Of a stretch of DNA of 64,000 nucleotides, positions 35,681 through 52,399 are shown piece by piece. Position 1 is the stretch's first letter; each line of letters starts with the position of its first letter. The position numbers were made by a program, and so were the translations under genes. The DNA is from Dioscorea cayenensis subsp. rotundata (taxonomy: Eukaryota > Streptophyta > Magnoliopsida > Dioscoreales > Dioscoreaceae): positions 22,254,285 through 22,318,284 of the forward strand of contig NC_052475.1 of the NCBI RefSeq assembly GCF_009730915.1. Direction: 5' to 3'. The notes beneath the pieces are model-generated. The model ran no database searches and had not been told where the DNA came from. It saw only the letters and a list, made by a program, of their open reading frames with translations.

Positions 35681-38345
35681 TTAACCACAAGTTGGAGGGA
35701 CTTTTGATATCCCTTGCCTTTGAAGTTCCACCAAAACACTGTCCAGTGAAGGAGGCTTCAATCCAAGAGGAAGTGGCAACCATGGCTTTGTTAACACATC
35801 TCCAATTGCAGCATCTATGCTCTCTTTTGACTGTAATAATTAATCCATCATTTTAATCAATAACTTTTAATATATAATTAAATTCACAAGCTCAAAATAC
35901 TTTTTCCAAATTTATCAAACTTTATAGCTTTCATGCTTGTTTTTATATAGAGTTACATGAACTATAAATCCTTTATTTTCTATTTAAAACAATGACTTCA
36001 GTTAATATATATACATGGAATTATCATTCAACTTGCTATGTTACTTTTTTTTTTTTTTTGAAAAGGAACTTGCTATGATACTAGTTTTGAAAGAGTATTA
36101 CTAATAAGGTTTGGAAGGCCCAAACTTTAGTCAAACTAATTTAAATCTGTACTCACTTGCCAAATAATTACATAGAATTGAACCTCAAAGACAATCCAAA
36201 GATTCTCTAAGTTAAAATCAGGGTTTAGATATCCATCATCTTCTTTAATTACAGTAACCATCTTTCAAATCTACATATAAACTATATGATCGATCACAAT
36301 TATACTTAAAAAAATGGATAGTAAAACATTTACAACCTATATGATCGAACTTAAAATCCTAAACCTTCCAATTAATGTTCTCCATCTTTAATTCAAGAAA
36401 GTAAATATTAAATTCATTTCTAAGCAATCATATCATATTAAAAGTTAATTACTTCTCTATATTATGTCTCCTCTCTATAACTATTTTTCTTTTTCTCTCT
36501 CTCTCTACTGCTCTGACAAATCTTGACCTATATATAAAAGTGTTTGTGCAACCCCACAAAAGCTCAACAGTTCCCAGCTCTGCATTTTGTACAAATGTCA
36601 CAGTAACCTTTCTTTCAATCCATGAATGAAAATGCCAAAACTCTGGATAAAAGCTATTCAAAACCTAGTAATATTAAATGCTAAACATCCCTCTCCCACA
36701 CTCTCTCTCTTTCATCCTCTTCTTCATATTGGCCACATCTAGCTGCATACTATTAACTCCGTGAGTAACAAATACATTAAAAGTTTACAGTACTCCTAAT
36801 AATAATGCTCACACTTAATTTAGTCTGCTTTTTTAAACACTTCAAATCAAAATAATTCAATAGTAAAAAAGAAAACACTTACAGGATGAGTCTGTGAGCC
36901 TGATTGTTGTTTGCCAGCCGGTGCAATCACATTCAGAGGTCTATACAAGCCTGGCAGTGCTGGTGCAGCTGCTGCAAATCTCTGCAAACAGTACCCATAG
37001 ATTACCACCTGCATTATCATGCTTTAATATGCACATGTATAAAATTAAGCAGTGCCAATAAGTGAGTACAATTGGTTGAGGAGGATAACATGGAGTTCCT
37101 TGCGTCATTGCATTCTGAAAAAAAATTATAATAATAATAATAAATGATAAGATATAGATATTCATTGAAAGTGGCAAAGATTAATTAAAAAGAGTATATA
37201 TATATATATATATAAGATTTGGATGATGCAAACCATGGGGAAGTGAGGGTGCCAAAAGGAAGGATCAGGTGGAGGATGGAGAAGAGGTTGAGGAGATGGA
37301 GTTCTCGGCCACACATGAAGCATTGGCTGATCCATTGTAGGATGTCCCCACACGTGTAATGGTCTGAAGAGTTGAACTGGTGGAGCTGGAGGGAATCCCA
37401 TTGTTGGAGCTAACCATGGACTCATCTCCGGCCTTCTCGCCACTCCTCCTCCTCCTCCTCCTCCTCCTCCACCTCCGGTGTATATCTGCCTTCTTTGGCT
37501 CCAGCTTGCAGCTTCTGCTTCCCTTGCTAGCAAGTGCTTTCTATGTGACCTATATTTCTGCAAATATATATATATATATATATATTACTTGATTTTCTCT
37601 GGTAGTTTATATATATATATATATTAAGTTTATTTCTGTGAATAATTATTACTTGGAGATGACTTGCAATGTTATGCCGAGTCAAGCAGTCAATCCCCAT
37701 AATCTCTAGTATCCTGGAAGGCACTGCTTTATCCACTCCAAGCTGCTCCACTGCCTGCACAAATCTCCGGTGAAGCTCCGGCGTCCAATCCACCTTCCAA
37801 TAATTAACCAAACAAAAATACAAACCAATATCAGATCTAACAACTATATATATAAAATAAACCATTCCAAACTGTATATATATATATATATATATAAATA
37901 TAGAAGTTTTAAGTACATATATATGTACCTTAACTTTTCTCTTGCCTTGAGATCCTTTTGTAGGAGAAGAAGAAGAAGAAGAAGAAAATTTCCTGTTTGA
38001 TTTACAAGTAGTCCCAGCTGCAGGCTTAACTACATCATGATGATCTTTTACTTTGCTGTTACTGATGACTTCTGGCACCTCCTGCACAACTGGCACTTCT
38101 AGTTCGCTGCTGGCGCTTGGGTTTGGGGCTGTGTTGGCCGAGTCTTCCTCTCCGCTGGCCGAGAACTCTGCAAATATCTCCGCCGGGTCAACTTCCAAGT
38201 CTGGCAGAATGTCCTCCTCGTCAAACCCCATGAAAAGTTCATCAAAGTTGATGTCCTCCAACAAAGCACCATCACAAGTGAATCCCACCGTCTCCAACTC
38301 TCTTCCATCTCCATGAGAACTCCTCACTGGTGAGGCTGCAAGCAT
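35681..38345 (-). CDS. GLK: GOLDEN2-LIKE (GLK) transcription factor
   Basis: GLK proteins are GARP-family nuclear regulators that switch on photosynthesis and chlorophyll genes during chloroplast development. Six exons join in phase to 1176 nt (391 aa plus stop): 37929-38345, 37653-37793, 37234-37557, 37070-37114, 36883-36981 and 35681-35830, all GT-AG. Residues 1-139 are acidic ([20 protein letters not shown]), then Ser-rich and basic. The GARP DNA-binding domain spans about 140-193 ([19 protein letters not shown] ... [11 protein letters not shown]). AREAEAASW follows, then an 11-Gly tract, then a Pro-rich region ([25 protein letters not shown]). Exon 6 encodes the GCT box typical of GLKs ([20 protein letters not shown] ... 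[14 protein letters not shown]). No defect is seen. Whether it is GLK1 or GLK2 cannot be told. Confidence 0.96.
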
Positions 38346-38700
38346 TAATTCCCACCTAAATAGATATCCTTTTCCTTTATCTATCTATCTATATATCTAT
38401 TTATTTATATATGTTTTTGTTTGAAGATGAACAAGAAAAGGCAGGAATTATATTATAAATGAGTGCAAAATAAGGCAAAGCAAAGCAAAGCAAGGGAGAA
38501 GGCAAGGCAAAGAGCAAGATGGAATTGGAGAGGAGAGTATTTGCTATTTGGAATGGAGAGGGTGGGATATCCACCACAACTTCACTGGGATTTCTTTTAT
38601 TGCATTTGTTTTCATTTGCAGGAATTATTTAGATGGGAGCTTGTGGACCGGTGTTTTTGTAATTCATGTATGTATATATATATAAATATTATATTATATA

Positions 38701-38732
<32 letters not shown>

Positions 38733-40256
38733 ATGTGTCAATGTGTGTGTGTGTGTGAATATTTTCAAGTTTCAAAAGAGAAGTAGAGTGTGTGTGTGTG
38801 TGTGATGGAGAAGGTAAATGAGAAGAAGATCCAAAGATGCTTGCTTGTGTCAGCTGTGCGACATTGCCTACATGCATGTCGCGTCGTGATAACGATTCTT
38901 AAAATAATTACAATCATCCACGCATCACAAAAATACACGGAATAATATATATATATATTCATATATTTATTTATTTTTACTTGTGAAATATATATTTTTA
39001 CCTTATCATCTTTTTGCTCTCACTGTGCACATACTGAACTTCAAACTCATCTTTCTAACAAGTCGGAGAGACAAATGCCAATGACCATTTATATATATAT
39101 ATATATATATTTTTTTTTTTTAAAAAATAAAAAAACATGATAAAATAAAAATATGAAAGTGCACCGATATTATAACTCTAGGAATATATTTTATTCCTCT
39201 TTCAAGATCTTGAAAGAGGAATAAAATATATTTCTCACACAACATTGGGTTAAACTACAGTTTCTATTTAGATGTGTATATATATATATATATATATTTG
39301 ACTAATGATTTGGTAAAATTTGAGAGAAATAAATTGGGAAATTTTTACTCGTGGGACGAGAATAATGTGAGAGATGAATGAAAGTCATGGGGTGGGTCTT
39401 TGTTGTGAGAATGACAATCAAATTAATGCAACTGGTGGGGAAGGCGAGTGTTTTAATTAATTACGGTAGATTTGTGTTGAGATTGTGCTCTGAGACTCAT
39501 TTGGTTGATAGGACAATTAACACATTTTCCTCTCTTTTAATATGGCAGTGTATATTAATTAGTCATGTACCCTTTGACATTCAGTGATCGATTACAGTTA
39601 TTTTCTAGTGTTAATATTTATGTGAAGCTATTATTTTGTGTGTCTGTGTGTGTGTGTAAATTTTCATGTATGTGAGTCATGCCAACACTTTAGATTTAAA
39701 TTCCTCTGCCATTGTATCATTCTAGCTAATCCAATCAATTATCAAATGCAAACATTTTTTATATTTTCATTTAACTCATAGGATAAGGTACACTGTGTCG
39801 ATATTGTAGAAACTAATTAAGTTTGCTGAAAACCCTTAAAATTATCACAAAATCATATTATATATTGATTAATTATTGGTAACAACTGTAATTTAGATAA
39901 ATATTAATAACATTAACCCTCAATAATTAACCATAAGAGTAAGTGTCCACAAGATGGTACTTTTGTGATGGTGTTGGGTTAATGTGAAAAGAACGGTTCA
40001 CCAGATCTTGAGAAGGGATCTCATTTGCAAATACAGATAAAAAAAGGTTCTAAGAAGGTGTTGAAATGATCCATTGATGTGATTTGTGATAGAGAAAACT
40101 AAGCAAGCCTCACCCACATTCTTTTCTGATTTAATTTAACACAGCTTGACATATTTGCCCAAGAACATACTGTAAATATCCCCCTTTTAATAATGATGTC
40201 TTTCTATCAAGGCATAAGAACTGGTATCTGGATTTGTGCACTGTTCTTAATGGTTT
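38346..40256. other. GLK upstream region
   Basis: Promoter side of GLK. It has many (AT)n and (GT)n runs (38670-38760, 38940-38960, 39089-39110, 39279-39297), a CT/GA-rich part near the ATG, and a perfect 50-bp palindrome at 39183-39232. No other gene is seen. Confidence 0.5.
39183..39232. repeat. Perfect 50-bp palindrome without spacer
   Basis: Each arm is 25 nt, centred on AAGATCTT (dyad between 39207 and 39208), with left arm core TATTCCTCTTTCAAG. The first mismatch is at the 26th base. A full-length perfect dyad this long is not expected by chance. Confidence 0.95.
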
Positions 40257-40640
40257 CACTACAAGAAAAATCATAAATCGGCACCGTAAAATTGGCACGG
40301 AAATGGAGTTAAAAACCATGCCAAACTGATTTTGGCACTGTATTTGGCACCAAAAATTAACCGTGCCTATAGCACCCGTCACAAATACATTTTGGCACCG
40401 TTTTTTTAATACCGTGCCGAACTTTGTCACTGTTTTCGGTACGGTTTTTTACTATTGTGCCAACCATTGCCATTGATGTTTGGCACGGACTTTGATTCTA
40501 CATTTAGCACTATTTTGGCACTGTTTTTTTGGTTCAGTATTTGGCACGATTTTTAGCACGATTTTTTATACTATACTTTTTTTCACGGTATTTGGCACAG
40601 TTTTTAATAAAACTTTTTTGTTACGGCTTTCGACACGCTT
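40257..40640 (+). mobile_element. CACTA (En/Spm) transposon left end
   Basis: It starts with CACTACAAGAAAAATC, the standard plant CACTA terminal inverted repeat. About 370 bp of subterminal repeats follow, in which a TTGGCAC/GGCACGG word recurs many times in both orientations. The matching right end (TTTTTCTTGTAGTG) was looked for to the right and not found, so the element is broken, its right terminus is degraded, or it ends beyond the readable part. Confidence 0.88.
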
Positions 40641-41007
40641 TTGTTTAATCTGTGAAAAAAAATAATTTATATGAAATTAATTTTATTTAAGTTTTTTTAA
40701 TTGCTTTAGTTAAAAATTTTGAATTACCAAACAAAAATCATCTTATTGAATTAACAATATATATAGATGTCCTATATATACATTGGAAATCATATAGTAT
40801 AACTATACAAACACTTGTATCAAAACAACATTAAAACTCCATTCCACATGCAACATTAAAATTCAGTATTGCAGCCTTGTTGCTAGGAACAAACAAGATC
40901 TAGGCTGATAACATTTGTAGAACAAAAATTTTAATTAGATTATTTTGATCACCGAAAATAGGGTTTCTTCCCTGGAAATTCATATAATGAATATTAAGAG
41001 TGGCACT

Positions 41008-41305
<298 letters not shown>

Positions 41306-41343
41306 CTAATGCCCATAAAATCATCATATTAAAAAATAAAAAG

Positions 41344-42334
41344 CTAGTACTTAGGAAGAGATGGCATTGTAGATGTGGGAGGCTTCATATCTGCATACCT
41401 GTTAATATAAACATTTTTTTTGGATAAAATTATTAAGTAAATAAAAGATGGAAAATAGAATGATAAACAAAGAACTTGCATTGTGAATGGTGATAGAGGT
41501 TTTGTTTTCTGCTGCTGATTTTGTATTGTTTCATTCACAATGGTGGTAGTACTTTCAGCTTACCTTTGCCAGAGTTCAATCCTAATGACACGACACCATC
41601 TACGTTAATGTCCTTCAGACTTGAAGCAGTGCTAGGAGTTGGTGTAGGAGATTTCGGCGGTTTCAAATCTTCGTATCTGCAGCGAGTGATGGCACATTGC
41701 ATTGAAGCAAATAAGGGAAGAACTAAAAGAGCATTGTTTGCTTACACAGTGTAAGGAGAAAGAGGTTGGTGTTTTTGAGGTGTGAATTTTGCTTGTTCCT
41801 TCTCTTGAAGATCAAGAGAACTGCTTGGTGTTGGAGTGGGGGATGTTGGTGGCTTCAAATCATCATACCTGCAAACATAATATTATTACTTTGTTTGGTT
41901 TTAGAAGAAGTGATTTTCAAAAGATGTTATCATTCATGATAGCTTACATAGAGTAAGGGGAAAGTGGCCTTGGCTTTGAAGCTTCTGATTGAGCAACATC
42001 CTCAGGTTTAGGAGCAGGAATGGGAGGTTCAGGAGGTAGCTCCTGACAAGGAAAAGGAAACATGGAATGAAAGTTTTAGAGAGTTATGGAATGATAAAAC
42101 ATTTAATAGTAATTAAGAACACAGGAGAAAATACGAAAAACAATGAAAAAAATTAGCAAGTTGAATATATGAAAGGAACAATGAATCATTGATGAACTAA
42201 CCCTTTTTGAAGGCATCTTGGCAAGAAGCTCTTCTATAGGGAGTTAAAGGTGCAGTTGTTTCAGCGATTGCTTCCACAACTTTGCAGTAAGAAAGCCTTG
42301 TATTTTTTGCCATGCATGCCATGAGTTCGGCGAC
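41344..42334 (-). pseudogene. TIC62 C-terminal (FNR-binding repeat) fragment
   Basis: Exons at 42202-42334, 41948-42042, 41746-41868, 41564-41676, about 41480-41512 and 41344-41398 encode the end of the TIC62 dehydrogenase-like region (VAELMACMAKNTRLSYCK) and three KPxPLSPYxM-YDDLKPPTSPTPTP motifs. In TIC62 these repeats bind ferredoxin-NADP reductase at the chloroplast envelope and thylakoid. The first exon is 133 nt where 132 would keep frame: one extra base (CCCTATAGAAG) throws APLTP out of phase before EELLAKMPSKR. Phases between the 41564 and 41480 exons also do not fit. The intron after 41480 would use a GC donor. The NAD(P)-binding domain exons are absent, so this is a truncated copy rather than a working gene. 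Confidence 0.85.
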
Positions 42335-43745
42335 CTGCATAACAGAATTGAATAATTCTCAAACGAGTCTGATATTTAATATGTTTTTTGATCTTGAATA
42401 CCATTGCTCAAAAACAAGCACTCGAGATCAGTACAAGTACTTAGGTCCAGCAAGGGTTGAGCTACACTTGAACAAACCACTTACTGGGCCCACAGCAACA
42501 CCTCAACCAGTCGTAGCTTCCAAAAGAATAAATGCAATAATCATTTTGCACATGGAAGGCCCTAGAAGTCATTGAAGCTGAGTCAGGTAACTCTTAGAAT
42601 TCCTTCAAATGTAATAATTAATGGAAAATATTACTAACCTAGGCGTGCATGCATAACAAATGGACACACACAACCCATCTGTGCATCCCAAATGGACGGA
42701 AGAAAACCTAATTTTAGAAGGTGACTGGAATATTGTAAGTTAAGGAATTCGTCAATATATTTAGAAAATATATCTTCCCACCCAAACCTGCTAATTCACG
42801 ATAATAAATATTTCACTTTTCATATTTTGATTTTCCCTCAAATCCTACTTGCTGCCCTTTAGTTTTTTTATAAAGTAGTTACTGTGCAAACAGGAACCAA
42901 TTAGTCAGATATAACACACACACATGGAAGTATGACTTCCAGCAGTCTACAAAAAAAATGTCTGACAGAAGCAATAGGAAGTTCAATGCTTCCTGGGATC
43001 TTTAGTTCATTACATGTGCTTCTAATGCAACATGGATGGTTAAAAGGGAATATAGTAACTAGTTTGCAACACAAAGATCTATGCAAAATAAGATCACAGA
43101 GCTGCCACAATAAAATCCATAGGTCATAAAGGACAGTGCATTTTGTGTTAGAAATGATTATCTAGTTTGTTTCTAAGAAATGATCTAGTTACAATAAAAA
43201 TATAAATATGAACAAATACGAAAAAAAAAGAGACCATACTTATCCTGCAAATGAATAAGGAGGATATTAAGAACAAGTTCTGCGAGCTGAAGCAATAGCA
43301 TAATTAGTTGATAACTATTCCCAGAAATTTGGCAGATTTCTACCATTGCAATGTACCTCCTGCAACATGAAATCTTAATGTAAGTGCAGTCACCAAAATT
43401 TACATAAATTTAGAGCCTGGGACCAGAAATCTTAAGTTACTTGTGTGAAATTAGCATTCCAGGCATCTTGTTTCCTTTTTCTTTTTCTTTGCCTTCTTTT
43501 TTTTTTTAATAATTTTTCCCAAAGCCGTCCTAGACATCTTAAGTTACTTGTAAAATTAGCATTCCAGGACTCTTGTTTTCTTTTTCTTTTTCTTTGCCTT
43601 CTTTTTAAAAATTTTTTTTCCCAAAGCCATCCTAGACATCTTGTTTGCTCACATAAACTTCCTACCACAAAACATTAGGAGACAAATTTAAATGCTCATT
43701 TAGATTGTCAAAGCAAACAAACATGAAAGTAAACCCCGACCTTTT
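42335..43745. other. Spacer without supported exon
   Basis: Between the TIC62 fragment and the unrecognised gene. It contains an imperfect tandem duplication of about 104 bp (43434-43538, 43539-43640: AAGTTACTTG ... CTAGACATCTT). I found none of the missing TIC62 exons here. Confidence 0.5.
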
Positions 43746-47470
<3,725 letters not shown>

Positions 47471-47639
47471 GAGGGAGATGATAAGACAAGTATAATAATT
47501 ATATAATATAATTAATTATAATTAATTAATTATAATTATAATTCTAACCGAGGCATCAGGCAGATGGAATTATAATTATATAATATATTATATATAATAT
47601 AATTATATATAATAATACAAGTATTAAAAATTATTGATT

Positions 47640-48420
47640 TCAGTATTTTTCAGACCAGATTCGATACGACATTAATCAATTTAAGACTTTTCTGTGATCA
47701 GATTTAAGTACTCAGATTAATAATTTATTATATTTATATTTTTCTAGACATTTTGATTTATGACGGTGCTAATATATTATTATATTTATATTTTCTAAGA
47801 CTCATATTCTAAGACTCAGATTAATATATTATTATATTTATATTTTCATGACCCATGATTCGTAGACCATATTAATACATAAATATATTTCAGTATTTTC
47901 AGACCATGATTCTAGCATTAGTGTTAATATATTATTATATTTATATTTTTCTAAAGACCGTGATTCTATGACAATATTAAGATATTATTATATTTTATAT
48001 CATTTAGCACGGCTTTTAAAGACGCCTTAAGATATTATTATATTTTATATCACAGATTTCGAGATGCAAGATATATAATATTATATTTTATATTTCTGGT
48101 ATTTATATCTCGATCATCGCATCAATATACTATTATATTCAGATTTCTAAGACTCACATCTCTAAGCACAGATTAATATATTATTATATTCGAGTTTTCT
48201 GCACCTTTGATTCTGTAGACTATAATAATATAATTATGCTTTTAAAAAATACGTCGCTTAACGATTTGCTAAGATCAGAATGTAAAAATTATTAAATTTA
48301 TATATTCTAGACCATGATTTCTAAGACCGAATTATTTTTGAAAATTCATATATTTACACATCGCTTTCAGCTCAGATTTCAAATGTCAGAATAAATTATC
48401 ACGATTATATTTCTCGCTAA
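47640..48420. repeat. Degenerate AT-rich minisatellite
   Basis: About a dozen copies of a 50-60 bp unit with core ATTAATATATTATTATATTT followed by CTAAGACTCATGATTC-like sequence, each with many small differences. The array begins just beyond exon A of the unrecognised gene, after AT-rich sequence at 47495-47620. Confidence 0.75.
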
Positions 48421-49578
48421 TTTTCATCGTGCTAATTAGAAATTTTCTTAGAAGTGTTTTCTCCCCATTTGTTTAGTGCATTTGTTTTTAGAAATAAAAA
48501 TTTGTTTGTATGGTATCAGAAAATAATATGATATCATTCATGTACTACTACAGATTCCATATTTAAATATGTCTGATCTCTAAATAAGAGATCAATTATG
48601 CATTCAGTATAACTCGCATCTACAGGTAGGACCATGCACGTGGGTTTGAAATTTCATTGTTCAGCTCATGCACTTTCCCCACTTAACTTGGTGACATAAG
48701 GATTAAGGTACATGCTCACGCGTGCAATTAAGGACATGTTACCATTATTTTGTCACATAAGTCTTGAACTCAGAATTTTAAAATCCCACCCCAAATATCT
48801 TATGCAGCGAGATAAAAAAAAAAAGGACAAAGTGAAAAGAGAGAAATTAGAGAAAAGAGAGAAATTAGAGAAACATCAAAAATCAGATGGAGATTCGACT
48901 CTTACTTAAAAAATGGAGATTTGACTCATTTTCTTTAGATAGTTGAGATATATAAATAAAACTAAGTGTGTTTGATGGTAGTTATCAATTTTTCTTTTTT
49001 TAGTTTAAATATTCAAAAGATTATACATAAATATAAAATTTAATTGCAACTATTTCTTTTGGTTTATTGCAACGGTGACACTGGCATGGGATATGATTGA
49101 AAACCTAGCTTGTGATAAGAGATTAATTTCGTCTCTACGCATGACTTGATGTATGTCTAATCTATATTTCATTAAAAAAAATAAAAAATAAAATTAAGTA
49201 AACAATAATTGATTGAAGTAACATAATTTATTTTTTTTTTAAAAAGCAAGCAAAATATAAGAATATAACTAAAAACAAAAAAAATGCTATAAGGATTTGA
49301 AAACATATATATATAATATACATAAAAAAAACTACGTAAGGGTTTTTTAGGAAACTATTTTAGGATGGTTTTTTCTCCCCTTTACTATAGTATAGATGGC
49401 CAGTTGGAAATACTAACTTCAAGATATAAATACTTAATAATAAATTCGCCACAATCTATACTATTTCTCAACCAGAACAAATCAGTGAGAACAAGAGCAG
49501 AAAATCAAGAAAATGACAAGGGTAAAAAACTTTACTATTATCTTTACTATGGAAACATAATGCCCTTCAATAAAATTA
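48421..49578. other. AT-rich flank of the Mutator-like element
   Basis: No gene is seen. It contains a short tandem GAGAAATTAGAGAAAA repeat near 48840-48870. The part from 49072 on is repeated after the assembly gap at 61390. Confidence 0.5.
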
Positions 49579-52399
49579 GGGAAAATTACTGTTCACCCCT
49601 CGTAATTTTCAAAACTTCCCAAAAACCCCCTTCTACTTTTACACACCACTGATCACCAAATTTCTTCCGCTATGTTTAACTTCCCTTTTACCCCCACTGC
49701 TCACTTCAAATGGGCTCCATGTTGTGAAATCCCATTTTTGGCCCCTGAAAATGCAGGGAAAGCGAAAAAGTCACCAAATCACATCACGTCTCAACCTCTT
49801 TAAGGTCGCTTTCTTGCTCGAGTAGAAATCGTGCAAAAGAGTTACATTACATCTCGTTGTTCCTCATTATCATACCCGAAATATATAAATCTGCTTTCTA
49901 ATGTAAAATGAAATTGATTTCCACGGACGGGTCATGCACTTCATCTTCAAACGAGTCAGAGTCGATTTTTATCTGCGAGGTAGCAGCAGCATGTGCCATC
50001 ATGCTCGTAGCTGACGCGTATTTACCAGAAGAACGAATTACGACTGAGTTCATTTCGTAGAAAAGTTCTTCCTCGCTTATGGTTATCTATTTGTATATTT
50101 TAAATAATGTTTAACTATTTGCTATTATCCGCTTAAATATTTTACTCAATATGTTTAATAATTATCATATCCGCTTATACTCCCATCTCCGCTTAACATT
50201 ATCTTTACATGTATAACTATTCATAAACGCGTAAATTCTCAAAGTCTCCCAGAAACGCGTGATCTTTTCGCTGATCCGAATCGTCGGCAGTGCGCACGCG
50301 TGGCAAGGTTATGAGATCCCGCAAGACAGAATTAACGACTGCATTAATTCTACGACCAGAATATAAATTTCCGAACACCCGCTCGCTCATCTACCAACGC
50401 TTACCACCGCTGCTTAACTTTTTCTGATACGAAGAGTCACCGCCATGGGGACTTCTACACCATAACAACCAGGAAGAACCCTTCCCACGGACAACCACTC
50501 CCTCGCCGCCCTCATCATCCTCCTCCTCCTCCTCCTCCTCATCCTCCGCTTCCTCCACGTGATATATCCACTGAGTCCGAAAGCAAGATCAATCTATCCG
50601 AAAGGATGCTCTCTTCCTCTATCTCGAGAATCATCAGCCGTAATCACCGAACTAGTTAAACTATTTTTCTCGCCCAAGTCGAAATACCGTCATAATCGCC
50701 TCGAATGCAGAGGATTCTCCAAATGCTGGACGACGGGCAAAGCAATTAAGCGAGCATTTCGACTGGTAAGAAAAAGAAAGTTTTCACGTATCATGCGTGA
50801 TCATGAGGATTCTCTAGAGGAGGGAGATCATGAAACATCCTTTAAGACGGGAGCCGATATTTACCACTGGAGACTTTTTCGTTAACGCTTAAGAAAATTC
50901 ACGCCAGCAGACAACTATTACTGCCTCGTGTTTAACTATCGTGATCTTCGCTAAGTCGCACCACGACACATCGACTATCAGACGCTCACGAATGTGTCTG
51001 TTTAACCTTTTTTTAATGTCAGACGCTTTTGCGTGTTCAAGTCGATGCGCATGTTATGCAACCGTGAGCATCTCGAACGTACTGTACACTTGTTTCGCTT
51101 ACGAGGGTCGAGTCGTGAGCGCCCAAAGTCCCGAGAAGACGCAGAATGTCAGTAAATGTTGTAAATGTTGTAAATCTTTTATAACATAAAACGAAAACAA
51201 TCGTATTTCGACTCCGTGAACTTCCTGAAATTTAAACAGTAGACCTAGTAAAAACAATTTGGGAAACAAAAGAACGCCATCAGTAAACAATAGAAAAAGT
51301 TAAACAATACTCAAGTTTACTCTTTTAAACAACGACAACAGTGTTTAAGAAAAATACGTAAAGATGTTTAAACAAATGACTCAGGAGGTACCCATCTTCA
51401 ACGCTGATGTCAAATGAAAGATTCAATTTAAATAATAACATATATTTTACAAAGTTTAAATCACTATATTTAAACGGTTTACGTATTATTTACATGATAT
51501 AGACTTTTATTTAAATCAGTAATCGTTATTTTAAACATTATACGTATCTGCTTTAAACATAAAAAGCTCTGACGCTTAAATGAGACACTTCATCGTCGAG
51601 CGACGATAATATGTCTTCATCGCGACAAATGACATATATTTCCTTTTGCCCTTGGGATGGAGGGAAAAATACCGCCCAATCACATCACGCCTAGTCTAAC
51701 CTCTACGCACTTTTTGTCTTCATCGCGACGTGATATATATATGCACTTTTTGTTTGCTCTATCCGACCGTTGTTTGTTGTTTACATCTTCTCTCTTCTTC
51801 TTCTTCGCCTTATTTTTGTTCTTCATTTCATTTCGTTTGCACGATCTGGTTTTCGCCGATATATTATGGAGAGTTTTTGTGGTATTGCTAGATTCAACTG
51901 GGAGGAAGAGTGCTAATGTTCACTACCGCACTCTTGGGAGTTGGTGTTAGCATGAGATATGCGAGCGATGGGGTCTCAAGTTTCTCTCGTCGTTAAGTTC
52001 ATCACACCGTATGGATATAAAACGGTTTCGTCCAATAGAAAAACGATGTCGACTTCCAAATGATGCGTCACGTGCACTCCATCTTCAAATGTGCCAGTAG
52101 TTGATCTTGTTGTCGAGACGTAAGATGTGCCATTGCTCAATCCTAATGAAAAACGAGTTTTACTCTAGTAAAGTTCCTTTCTCTTTAATTTGTTCCACTG
52201 TTCGGGTTCATTAGTGCTTTAAATACGTCCGCATCGGGTTAACATCTTTCGTACTAGTCGCTTTACGTTATTCAGTTAATCGCTTAAGTATTTAATTTAA
52301 CGCTTAACTATTGTCATTATCACTTAAACATTATATTCTCCGCTTAACATATTGATCTTTTCATTCGATCAAGTGTCTACAGTGAATTCGCATTCTCGC

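Noticed and set aside
37380-37592. Leu-rich open frame opposite GLK exon 3, and a Ser-rich frame opposite exon 1
   Set aside because: They are antisense shadows of the Gly/Pro-rich and acidic GLK exons.
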